Shown piece by piece: positions 8,555-19,168 of a stretch of DNA of 43,774 nucleotides. The notes beneath the pieces are model-generated. The model was given only the letters and a program-made list of their open reading frames with translations. It was not told where the DNA came from and did no database searches. A program made the translations under genes and the position numbers. How positions within the stretch are numbered: position 1 is the stretch's first letter; the number at the start of each line of letters is the position of its first letter. Location of the stretch: contig NZ_GL890781.1 of NCBI RefSeq assembly GCF_000211415.1, forward strand, positions 13,008 through 56,781, written 5' to 3'. The DNA comes from Enterobacter mori LMG 25706 (lineage in GTDB: Bacteria; Pseudomonadota; Gammaproteobacteria; Enterobacterales; Enterobacteriaceae).

Positions 8555-9424
8555 ATGTCTGCCAGACATCCGGTTATTGCCGTAACGGGCTCAAGTGGTG
8601 CGGGTACCACCACCACCAGCCTCGCCTTTCGCAAGATTTTCGCACAGCTGAATCTCCGGGCGGCAGAAGTGGAGGGCGATAGCTTTCACCGCTATACGCG
8701 CCCGGAAATGGACATGGCCATCCGCAAGGCGCGCGATCTGGGCAAACACATCAGCTATTTCGGGCCGGAAGCCAACGATTTCAGCCTGCTGGAACAAACC
8801 TTCCGCGAATACGGGCAGAGCGGGACCGGGCAGTCCCGCAAATACCTGCACACCTACGACGAAGCGGTTCCCTGGAATCAGGTGCCGGGGACGTTCACCC
8901 CGTGGCAGCCGCTGCCGGAGCCGACCGACGTGCTGTTTTACGAAGGGCTACACGGCGGCGTGGTCACGCCTCAACACGACGTCGCGCGTCACGTGGATCT
9001 GCTGGTCGGCGTGGTGCCGATTGTTAACCTTGAATGGATCCAGAAGCTGACGCGTGACATGAGCGAGCGCGGGCATTCTCGCGAAGCGGTGATGGATTCC
9101 GTCGTGCGCTCCATGGAGGATTACATCAACTTCCTGACGCCGCAGTTCTCCCGCACCCACATCAACTTCCAGCGCGTGCCGACGGTGGATACCTCCAACC
9201 CGTTTGCGGCGAAAACGATCCCTTCGCTGGATGAGAGCTTTGTCGTCATCCATTTCCGCAATCTCGAAGGCATTGATTACCCCTGGCTGCTGGCGATGCT
9301 GCAGGGCTCGTTTATTTCGCACATGAATACGTTGGTGGTGCCGGGCGGAAAAATGGGGCTGGCGATGGAGTTAATTATGACGCCGCTGGTCCAGCGACTG
9401 ATGGAAGGGAAGCAGATCGCGTGA
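8555..9424 (+). CDS. prkB: PrkB, phosphoribulokinase-like P-loop kinase
   Basis: 289 residues. An N-terminal P-loop G-S-S-G-A-G-T-T-T appears near residue 12, followed by the phosphoribulokinase-type E-G-D-S-F-H-R segment. Called phosphoribulokinase by homology, but enterobacteria have no Calvin cycle, so the real substrate is unclear. The ATG has a GGGAG ribosome site. It ends just before a palindromic repeat that separates it from the convergent gene yhfA. Confidence 0.92.
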   Translation: MSARHPVIAVTGSSGAGTTTTSLAFRKIFAQLNLRAAEVEGDSFHRYTRPEMDMAIRKARDLGKHISYFGPEANDFSLLEQTFREYGQSGTGQSRKYLHTYDEAVPWNQVPGTFTPWQPLPEPTDVLFYEGLHGGVVTPQHDVARHVDLLVGVVPIVNLEWIQKLTRDMSERGHSREAVMDSVVRSMEDYINFLTPQFSRTHINFQRVPTVDTSNPFAAKTIPSLDESFVVIHFRNLEGIDYPWLLAMLQGSFISHMNTLVVPGGKMGLAMELIMTPLVQRLMEGKQIA

Positions 9425-9431
9425 ACATGTT

Positions 9432-9465
9432 CCCTCTCCCTGTGGGAGAGGGTTAGGGTGAGGGC
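9432..9465 (+). repeat. Dispersed palindromic intergenic repeat, copy 1
   Basis: A 9-bp perfect inverted repeat CCCTCTCCC-TGT-GGGAGAGGG followed by a tail TTAGGGTGAGGGC. The same unit recurs at 23923-23956, 41782-41818 and 43750-43774. Here it sits between the convergent ends of prkB and yhfA, where its hairpin could help end both transcripts. Confidence 0.9.
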
Positions 9466-9490
9466 ATCAACACGCACGATGCCCCAATAA

Positions 9491-9895
9491 TTAAGCCTCG
9501 ATCACTTCATACGAATGCGTGATTTTTACCGCTTTCTCCAGCATTAACGCCACAGAGCAGTATTTCTCCGCAGAAAGGTCTACGGCGCGTGATACTGCGG
9601 CATCTTTCAGTTCTTTACCGGTCACGATAAAGTGCAGATTAATGTGCGTGAACAGGCGTGGCGCCTCTTCGCGACGTTCGGAAGTAAGCTTCACTTCGCA
9701 ATCGGTCACATCATGACGACCTTTTTGCAAAATCGACACCACGTCAATTGCGCTGCATCCGCCCGCCGCCATCAGCACCATCTCCATCGGGCTTGGGGCT
9801 TTGTCGCCGGAGTTACCGTCCATCAAAATCTGATGTCCAGAAGCGGATTCGCCCAGGAACGTTAAACCTTCAACCCATTTCACACGCGCTTGCAT
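9491..9895 (-). CDS. yhfA: YhfA, OsmC-family protein
   Basis: 134 residues beginning MQARVKWVEG, same length as E. coli YhfA. OsmC/Ohr-like fold; the sequence carries the central A-A-G-G-C-S and K-Y-C-S-V segments whose two cysteines are typical of the family, suggesting thiol-dependent peroxide chemistry, though a role in the cell is not established. Upstream ATG (9901) and TTG codons exist in frame; a GGAG ribosome site lies nine bases before the ATG at 9895, which favours that start. Divergent from crp. Confidence 0.92.
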   Translation of the reverse strand: MQARVKWVEGLTFLGESASGHQILMDGNSGDKAPSPMEMVLMAAGGCSAIDVVSILQKGRHDVTDCEVKLTSERREEAPRLFTHINLHFIVTGKELKDAAVSRAVDLSAEKYCSVALMLEKAVKITHSYEVIEA

Positions 9896-10206
9896 ATTCA
9901 TTAACTCCAACGTTGCATTTTTGGTGACAGATTACGCGTGCATTACATTTCTCGCAACGGAAGGCGACCTGCATCATGCTGAAGCGAGACACCAGGAGAC
10001 ACGCGGCAAAAGCTATGCTAAAACACTCTGGATGCTACAGTAATACATTGACGTTACACATGTATGCAGAGGACATCAAACTTTACTGGCTGCGAAACGT
10101 TACGACAGCCGACTTCCCAGGGTATGGGTAAGAATTCGATTGCAACCCCAGAGTCCGGATGCATCTTATGACTCTGGTGACAGCTTATAACAGAGGATAA
10201 CAGCGC
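9896..10206. promoter_or_regulatory. yhfA-crp divergent control region
   Basis: 311 bases without a gene. A TATGCT (10014-10019) is a reasonable crp -10 box, giving a leader of about 180 bases, as in E. coli. The segment 10065-10080, TGCAGAGGACATCAAA, is at the place of the E. coli crp autoregulatory site (TGCAAAGGACGTCACA) but keeps only part of each half-site. The last bases before the start contain AGAGG as ribosome site. E. coli also makes a divergent RNA from this region; I cannot confirm one here. Confidence 0.65.
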
Positions 10207-10839
10207 ATGGTGCTTGGCAAACCGCAAACAGACCCGACTCTCGAATGGTTCTTGTCTCATTGCCACATTCATAAGTACCCATCGAAGAGCACGCTGATTC
10301 ACCAGGGTGAAAAAGCGGAAACGTTGTATTACATCGTTAAAGGCTCGGTGGCAGTGCTGATCAAAGATGAAGAAGGGAAAGAGATGATCCTTTCTTATCT
10401 GAACCAGGGCGATTTCATCGGTGAACTGGGCCTGTTTGAAGAGGGCCAGGAACGTAGCGCCTGGGTTCGTGCAAAGACAGCATGTGAAGTGGCTGAAATT
10501 TCTTACAAGAAATTCCGTCAGCTGATTCAGGTTAATCCTGACATCCTGATGCGTCTTTCTTCCCAGATGGCGCGCCGTCTGCAGGTGACGTCTGAGAAAG
10601 TGGGTAACCTCGCCTTCCTGGACGTAACCGGCCGTATCGCGCAGACCCTGCTGAACCTGGCAAAACAACCAGACGCCATGACCCACCCTGACGGCATGCA
10701 AATTAAAACTACCCGCCAGGAAATTGGTCAGATCGTCGGTTGCTCCCGTGCAACAGTGCGTCGTATCCTGAAAATGCTGGAAGACCAGAACCTGATCTCC
10801 GCCCACGGTAAAACCATCGTGGTTTACGGAACGCGTTAA
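10207..10839 (+). CDS. crp: CRP, cAMP receptor protein (catabolite activator)
   Basis: 210 residues, nearly identical to E. coli CRP: cyclic-nucleotide-binding beta barrel (residues about 1-130, with G-E-L and the R-S motif at 82-83 contacting cAMP), dimer helix C, then a winged helix-turn-helix. Numbering the valine after Met as 1, the recognition helix reads R180-A181-T182-V183-R184-R185, whereas E. coli has Glu181 and Gly184. Codons are GCA at 10750-10752 and CGT at 10759-10761. Residue 118 is Ser and 167 is Thr. Glu181 contacts the TGTGA half-site directly in E. coli CRP, so specificity or affinity may be changed. Frame and length are otherwise intact. Confidence 0.97.
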   Translation: MVLGKPQTDPTLEWFLSHCHIHKYPSKSTLIHQGEKAETLYYIVKGSVAVLIKDEEGKEMILSYLNQGDFIGELGLFEEGQERSAWVRAKTACEVAEISYKKFRQLIQVNPDILMRLSSQMARRLQVTSEKVGNLAFLDVTGRIAQTLLNLAKQPDAMTHPDGMQIKTTRQEIGQIVGCSRATVRRILKMLEDQNLISAHGKTIVVYGTR

Positions 10840-10847
10840 TTCCGCTC

Positions 10848-10884
10848 AAACGGCGTGCCATCGCAAGTTGTCACGCCGTTTTTG
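10848..10884 (+). terminator. crp rho-independent terminator
   Basis: Perfect 10-bp stem AAACGGCGTG (10848-10857) with CACGCCGTTT (10872-10881), 14-base loop, followed by further Ts. It lies between crp and yhfK, so yhfK needs readthrough or its own promoter. Confidence 0.85.
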
Positions 10885-10896
10885 TCTCTACTCCTC

Positions 10897-14251
<3,355 letters not shown>

Positions 14252-14254
14252 AAA

Positions 14255-14272
14255 TATGCATAAAAAATCACA
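14255..14272. promoter_or_regulatory. ARG box 2 (ArgR operator) of argD
   Basis: TATGCATAAAAAATCACA; core TGCAT-AAAA-AATCA matches 8 of 10 arm positions. Three bases separate it from box 1. Together they occupy most of the short pabA-argD gap, where the argD promoter must lie. Confidence 0.8.
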
Positions 14273-14288
14273 GCAAGGCAACAGATAT

Positions 14289-14852
14289 TCAGCGATTGAG
14301 GAAATTTGCCAGCAGCGCGTGTCCCTGCTCGCTGAGGATGCTTTCCGGATGGAATTGCCCGCCTTCGAGATCCCACTCACGGTGACGGATACCCATGATC
14401 TCCTGCGTCTCGCTCCAGGCGGTGACCTCAAAGCAGGCGGGTAGCGTCGGCGGGTCAATGACCAGAGAATGGTAGCGCGTCACGGTTAACGGATTATTTA
14501 ACCCTGCGAATACGCCCGTGCCGGTGTGGGTGACCGGAGAGGTTTTCCCGTGCATCACTTTCGCAGCGCGCACGATGGTGGCACCAAACGCCTGGGCAAT
14601 AGCCTGATGGCCCAGGCAGACGCCCAGAATCGGCAGTTTACCTGCATAGTGGCGGATAACATCCAGAGAAATGCCTGATTCCGAGGGCGTACACGGCCCC
14701 GGCGAAATCACGATTTTCTGCGGGGCCAGCGTGTCGATATCGGCCAGGGTGAGGTCATCATTACGGCGGCCAACCACCTCTGCACCCAGCTCACAAAAAT
14801 ACTGGTAAAGGTTCCAGGTGAAGGAATCGTAGTTATCAATCAGCAGAATCAT
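14289..14852 (-). CDS. pabA: PabA, aminodeoxychorismate synthase glutamine amidotransferase subunit
   Basis: 187 residues. Class-I glutamine amidotransferase that supplies ammonia to PabB for p-aminobenzoate and folate synthesis. Catalytic Cys79 is in G-V-C-L-G-H-Q, and His168/Glu170 are in F-H-P-E-S. Residue 165, just before, is Gly (codon GGG at 14358-14360) where E. coli and most relatives have Val (G-V-Q-F-H-P-E-S). The gene follows the fic fusion by 30 bases, as in E. coli where fic and pabA are co-transcribed. Confidence 0.96.
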   Translation of the reverse strand: MILLIDNYDSFTWNLYQYFCELGAEVVGRRNDDLTLADIDTLAPQKIVISPGPCTPSESGISLDVIRHYAGKLPILGVCLGHQAIAQAFGATIVRAAKVMHGKTSPVTHTGTGVFAGLNNPLTVTRYHSLVIDPPTLPACFEVTAWSETQEIMGIRHREWDLEGGQFHPESILSEQGHALLANFLNR

Positions 14853-14882
14853 GGCGGCTCCCGAAAAAAATGCCGCCCTATT

Positions 14883-15467
14883 CTACTCAGATTCCCGTGC
14901 TTCGCTCACTACTTTGGCAAAGATAGCACTCAGCGCGGTCAAATCGCCCATCGCGCCGCTTCGGTTAGCCGCCACCCACTGCTCGGGATCGATATCCCGC
15001 CAGTCCAGCGCGTAACCCGCGTGGAGCGCCAGCTGCTCGAAGAAGACGCGTTGGGCAATGCCGTTGCCGCGCATAAAAGGATGCAGCATATTGATTTCAC
15101 AGTAGTAATGACTAACTTTGTCAACAAAAGCCGCCTTCTCAAGACCCACAAGATACTTTTCACTTTCAAGCGCCGCCATCAGCTCGTTGCCCATCTTCTC
15201 GATGTACTCGAAATGGCAGAAGGGAATGTCACCCTTAAAAATATCGTCGGTACGGAATTCGCCTGCCCGTTTCATCTCGCTGTGATACAGATGGCGGTGA
15301 ATCAGGCACAGATGGGGCAACCCGGGCGCGGATGGCCCAAGCTCCAGCGTTTCGATGTGGGGCGCTGAAGGACCATGACCTTTTTCAAGGAGACAACTGG
15401 CCTGCAAATTGACGCTACGCTGCTGTTCCCAGAGACGGGATTTTTGCTTGTCGGTGAGTTTTTTCAC
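14883..15467 (-). CDS. fic: YhfG-Fic fusion: antitoxin N-terminus joined to a Fic-domain protein
   Basis: 194 residues with a GTG start (15465-15467) behind AGGGAGG. Residues 1-28 match the small antitoxin YhfG (M-K-K-L-T-D-K-Q-K-S-R-L-W-E...), including S24-xxx-E28 of its inhibitory helix motif [ST]xxxE[GN]; the last position is Lys. From about residue 40 the chain matches Fic from its E-L-G-P...G-L-P-H-L segment to the end. The rest of YhfG and the first ~50 residues of Fic are missing. Fic transfers AMP to target proteins; the motif here is HPFMRGNGIAQR (His129), lacking the acidic residue and first arginine of HPFx[DE]GNGRxxR. The W-A-G motif reads R-A-G. A GPSAP pentapeptide occurs twice around the join (32-36, 44-48). 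Activity is uncertain. Confidence 0.85.
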   Translation of the reverse strand: MKKLTDKQKSRLWEQQRSVNLQASCLLEKGHGPSAPHIETLELGPSAPGLPHLCLIHRHLYHSEMKRAGEFRTDDIFKGDIPFCHFEYIEKMGNELMAALESEKYLVGLEKAAFVDKVSHYYCEINMLHPFMRGNGIAQRVFFEQLALHAGYALDWRDIDPEQWVAANRSGAMGDLTALSAIFAKVVSEARESE

Positions 15468-15573
15468 TTAACGCCTCCCTGAATAGTCCGTTTGCCACAA
15501 GTATAAGCAGCAAAACGCGCTTTCGCAGGGAGGGCTACATAACGCGGGCAGAAGAAACCCGCGTTCAGAAGCG

Positions 15574-16155
<582 letters not shown>

Positions 16156-16288
16156 TTAACAAAGCGCAGTATAAAAAGCGAATGGCTTGATTCTAAAGAG
16201 CAGTATGAACGGAGACCAGCCTTTTACCTAATTTTACGAAATTGAAACAGTTGTTACCGCGCAAACGATTGGTAATGGCGCCATTTTA

Positions 16289-16304
16289 CGTGATCTGCAT
16301 CACA
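16289..16304. promoter_or_regulatory. Candidate CRP site between ppiA and tsgA
   Basis: CGTGATCTGCATCACA: CGTGA-N6-TCACA, nine of ten consensus half-site positions. It lies in the divergent gap, about 143 bases before ppiA and 121 before tsgA. E. coli ppiA is known to have several CRP-dependent promoters in this region. Confidence 0.7.
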
Positions 16305-16318
16305 CAAAAATATGCAAA

Positions 16319-16334
16319 TGTGATCAATATTTTC
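16319..16334. promoter_or_regulatory. Second, weaker CRP-like site between ppiA and tsgA
   Basis: TGTGATCAATATTTTC: left half exact, right half poor. Thirty bases from the first site (about three helix turns), a spacing that would put both on the same face of DNA. Confidence 0.4.
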
Positions 16335-16342
16335 TGAAAAGA

Positions 16343-16371
16343 TTTAATTAGATCACTTTCGAGTCTAAAAT
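16343..16371 (+). promoter_or_regulatory. Likely tsgA promoter
   Basis: TTTAAT (16343-16348) and TAAAAT (16366-16371), spaced 17 bases. Transcription would start near 16378, just before a terminator-like hairpin in the tsgA leader. Confidence 0.5.
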
Positions 16372-16383
16372 CTGCCCGCTCTC

Positions 16384-16410
16384 AGCGCCTTCCCGGCGCT
16401 TTTCTTTTTC
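16384..16410 (+). terminator. Terminator-like hairpin in the tsgA leader
   Basis: Stem AGCGCC/GGCGCT with a 5-base loop, followed by TTTCTTTTTC, ending about 15 bases before the tsgA start. Its position within a short leader suggests attenuation of tsgA or termination of a transcript from further upstream. Inference only. Confidence 0.55.
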
Positions 16411-16424
16411 TGAACAGGCCAGAC

Positions 16425-17609
16425 ATGACTAACAGCAATCGCATCAAGCTCACATGGATCAGCTTCTTCTCCTACGCCCTGACCGGCGCGTTGGTGATCG
16501 TCACCGGGATGGTGATGGGAAATATCGCAGACTACTTCCAGCTGCCCGTTTCCAGCATGAGTAACACCTTTACCTTCCTCAACGCGGGGATCCTGATCTC
16601 TATCTTCCTGAATGCCTGGCTGATGGAAATTGTGCCACTGAAAACCCAGCTGCGCTTTGGTTTTGTGCTGATGGTCGCCGCCGTGGCGGGCCTGATGCTG
16701 AGCCACAGCATCGCGCTGTTCTCCGCCGCCATGTTCGTGCTCGGTCTGGTCAGCGGGATCACCATGTCGATCGGTACGTTCCTGATTACCCATATGTATG
16801 AAGGCCGCCAGCGCGGCGCGCGCCTGCTGTTTACCGACTCCTTCTTCAGCATGGCCGGTATGATCTTCCCGATGGTGGCTGCCGTTCTGCTGGCACGCAG
16901 CATCGAGTGGTACTGGGTTTATGCCTGCATCGGTCTGGTCTACGTGGCGATCTTTATCCTGACCTTCGGCTGTGAGTTCCCGGTACTGGGCAAGAAAGCG
17001 CAAACTACCGCAGAGCCCGTTGTGAAAGAAAAGTGGGGCATCGGCGTGCTGTTCCTCTCCGTTGCCGCCCTGTGCTACATCCTGGGCCAGTTGGGCTTTA
17101 TCTCCTGGGTACCGGAATACGCAAAAGGGCTGGGCATGAGCCTGAACGACGCGGGTAAACTGGTGAGCGATTTCTGGATGTCTTACATGTTCGGCATGTG
17201 GGCGTTTAGCTTCATCCTGCGCTTCTTCGACCTGCAGCGTATTCTGACCGTGCTGGCGGGCATGGCGACCGTGCTGATGTATCTGTTCATCAATGGTTCG
17301 CCGGAACATATGCCGTGGTTCATTCTGACCCTGGGCTTCTTCTCCAGCGCCATTTATACCTCGATCATCACCCTGGGTTCCCTGCAGACCAAAGTGGCCT
17401 CGCCGAAGCTGGTTAACTTCGTCCTGACCTGCGGCACCATCGGCACCATGCTGACCTTCGTGGTGACGGGTCCGATTGTCGCCCACAGCGGTCCGCTGGC
17501 GGCGCTGCACACCGCGAACGGTCTGTATGCCGTGGTGTTCATCATGTGCTTCATCCTGGGCTTCGTGACCCGCCACCGCCAGCACAACGTCGCAGCGGCG
17601 TCTCACTAA
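16425..17609 (+). CDS. tsgA: TsgA, major facilitator superfamily membrane protein
   Basis: 394 residues with about twelve hydrophobic segments: MFS transporter of the fucose-permease-like group, substrate unknown. The N-terminus [11 protein letters not shown] equals the E. coli start. In Salmonella the name comes from tellurite/selenite/gold-related fusions; physiological role unclear. Downstream it runs almost into the convergent codA (three bases between stops), so its terminator must lie inside codA. Confidence 0.93.
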   Translation: MTNSNRIKLTWISFFSYALTGALVIVTGMVMGNIADYFQLPVSSMSNTFTFLNAGILISIFLNAWLMEIVPLKTQLRFGFVLMVAAVAGLMLSHSIALFSAAMFVLGLVSGITMSIGTFLITHMYEGRQRGARLLFTDSFFSMAGMIFPMVAAVLLARSIEWYWVYACIGLVYVAIFILTFGCEFPVLGKKAQTTAEPVVKEKWGIGVLFLSVAALCYILGQLGFISWVPEYAKGLGMSLNDAGKLVSDFWMSYMFGMWAFSFILRFFDLQRILTVLAGMATVLMYLFINGSPEHMPWFILTLGFFSSAIYTSIITLGSLQTKVASPKLVNFVLTCGTIGTMLTFVVTGPIVAHSGPLAALHTANGLYAVVFIMCFILGFVTRHRQHNVAAASH

Positions 17610-17612
17610 CGT

Positions 17613-18929
17613 CTACGCCCCTTTGCGCTCGGCAGAGGGGCTGTTTCTGGCAAAGCTCACCTCTTCTCCCCCGACATCCATCTGGATCCACGTCTGCGCC
17701 AGCTGCGTCGTGGCAATCACGCGTCCCTGACGAATCGACCAGCGCACCGGCACCTGACAGCGTACCGCTTCAAACCCGCTCTCCGCAGGCAGAATAATCA
17801 GATTCGCCGGGTTTCCTGTTTCAATGCCGTAATCGCTCAGGCCAAAGGTCCGGGCGCTGTTATGGGTAATCAGGTTCAGGCCGTTGTCGATTTGCGGATA
17901 GCCCATCACCTGACAGACGTGCAGTCCCATATGCAGTACCTGCAGCATATTGCCAGTCCCGAGCGGATACCACGGGTCAAACACATCATCGTGACCAAAG
18001 CAGACGTTAACGCCCGCGTCCTGCAGCTCTTTCACTCGGGTGATGCCGCGGCGTTTCGGGTAGTCATCAAAGCGCCCCTGCAGGTGGATGTTCACCAGCG
18101 GGTTAGCGACGAAGTTAATCCCTGACATTTTCAGCAGGCGGAACAGCCGCGAGGTGTACGCGCCGTTGTAGGAGTGCATGGCGGTAGTATGGCTGGCCGT
18201 CACGCGCGGACCGATGCCTGCTTCATATGCCAGCGTCGCCACCGTCTCGACAAACCGCGACTGTTCGTCGTCAATTTCGTCGCAGTGAATATCCAGCGGG
18301 CGGTCATATTTCTTCGCCAGATCAAAAGCGATATGCAGCGACTGGACGCCATACTCACGGGTGAACTCGAAGTGCGGGATCGCCCCCACCACGTCGGCCC
18401 CCAGCGTTAACGCCTCTTCCAGCAGCGCCGCGCCGTTCGGATAGGAGAGGATCCCCTCCTGCGGGAATGCGACGATTTGCAGCGTCACCCACGGCGCGAC
18501 CTCCTGCTTCACCTCCAGCATCGCCTTCAGGGCGGTGAGCGTCGGATCAGAGACATCCACATGGGTGCGGACAAACTGGATGCCGTTGGCGATTTGCCAC
18601 TTCAGCGTTTTCCAGGCGCGCGCTTTCACATCCTCATGGCTGAGCAGCGCCTTGCGCTCGGCCCAGCGCTCGATACCTTCGAACAGAGTGCCGGACTGGT
18701 TCCAGTTTGGCTCCCCCGCCGTCTGGGTGGTATCGAGATGAATATGCGGCTCGATAAACGGCGGGATCGCAAGCCCGCCGCGCGCATTCAGGATTTCGTA
18801 ACTTTCGGCATGGGTATCATCCATTGGTGTGATATCACCAAAACGACCGTTCTCGATGGCGATTTGCCACAGCCCTTCCCGACCCGGTAAGCGAACATTC
18901 TGGACAAGCCAAAGCGGTGTTGTAGACAT
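17613..18929 (-). CDS. codA: Cytosine deaminase (CodA family)
   Basis: 438 residues, slightly longer than E. coli CodA (427) through an extra C-terminal tail rich in Ser/Glu/Lys. Amidohydrolase fold; metal ligands visible as P-H-I-H-L-D near residue 61, I-H-C-D-E near 215 and the aspartate of G-H-D-D-V-F-D-P-W near 315. It deaminates cytosine to uracil. No cytosine permease (codB) is adjacent, unlike the E. coli codBA operon. The 3' coding end contains a strong hairpin that can act as the tsgA terminator. Confidence 0.9.
   Translation of the reverse strand: MSTTPLWLVQNVRLPGREGLWQIAIENGRFGDITPMDDTHAESYEILNARGGLAIPPFIEPHIHLDTTQTAGEPNWNQSGTLFEGIERWAERKALLSHEDVKARAWKTLKWQIANGIQFVRTHVDVSDPTLTALKAMLEVKQEVAPWVTLQIVAFPQEGILSYPNGAALLEEALTLGADVVGAIPHFEFTREYGVQSLHIAFDLAKKYDRPLDIHCDEIDDEQSRFVETVATLAYEAGIGPRVTASHTTAMHSYNGAYTSRLFRLLKMSGINFVANPLVNIHLQGRFDDYPKRRGITRVKELQDAGVNVCFGHDDVFDPWYPLGTGNMLQVLHMGLHVCQVMGYPQIDNGLNLITHNSARTFGLSDYGIETGNPANLIILPAESGFEAVRCQVPVRWSIRQGRVIATTQLAQTWIQMDVGGEEVSFARNSPSAERKGA
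17617..17641. terminator. Hairpin inside the 3' end of codA, probable tsgA terminator
   Basis: Arms GCCCCTTTGC (17617-17626) and GCAGAGGGGC (17632-17641) pair over 10 bp with one G-T wobble, loop of 5. On the plus strand it is followed by TGTTTCTGG, a weak T-tract. It begins 8 bases after the tsgA stop. Confidence 0.6.
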
Positions 18930-19067
18930 ACCTTTCTCCCGAAAAACACGGCTGATATTTAGGAGTACGCATTTTCAAAAAACGCACTCTATTTTGTACA
19001 CAAAATAAACGAATACGAAAAGCCAGCAAATTCCATAACTTATAAAAATCCTGACAAATCAGTCATA

Positions 19068-19083
19068 TACCACCTTGTGGGTA
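19068..19083. promoter_or_regulatory. NarL/NarP site of the nirB promoter
   Basis: TACCACCTTGTGGGTA, two heptamers in the 7-2-7 inverted arrangement. Its centre (19075.5) is 28 bases upstream of the FNR-site centre, exactly the -69.5 versus -41.5 geometry of the E. coli nir promoter. Confidence 0.85.
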
Positions 19084-19096
19084 GGTGAAGGCGTAT

Positions 19097-19110
19097 TTGA
19101 TTTGCATCAA
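19097..19110. promoter_or_regulatory. FNR site of the nirB promoter
   Basis: TTGAT-TTGC-ATCAA, perfect FNR palindrome. With transcription starting near 19145 the centre is at about -41.5, the class-II activator position. Predicts anaerobic induction. Confidence 0.93.
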
Positions 19111-19131
19111 TAAGTGCCCCTGCTGAATCGT

Positions 19132-19137
19132 TAAGGT
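19132..19137 (+). promoter_or_regulatory. nirB -10 box
   Basis: TAAGGT, spaced from the FNR site as in E. coli nir; the surrounding bases are nearly identical to that promoter as I recall it. Confidence 0.75.
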
Positions 19138-19168
19138 AGGCAGTAATAGAAAAGAAATCGAGGCAAAA

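Noticed and set aside
9432..9465. Repeat considered as ERIC or REP element
   Set aside because: Length and sequence do not match the ~127-bp ERIC or the REP consensus; treated as a separate family.
16365..17606. 413-codon open frame on the minus strand opposite tsgA
   Set aside because: His/Gln/Glu-rich low-complexity translation typical of the complement of a membrane-protein gene; tsgA is clearly the real gene.
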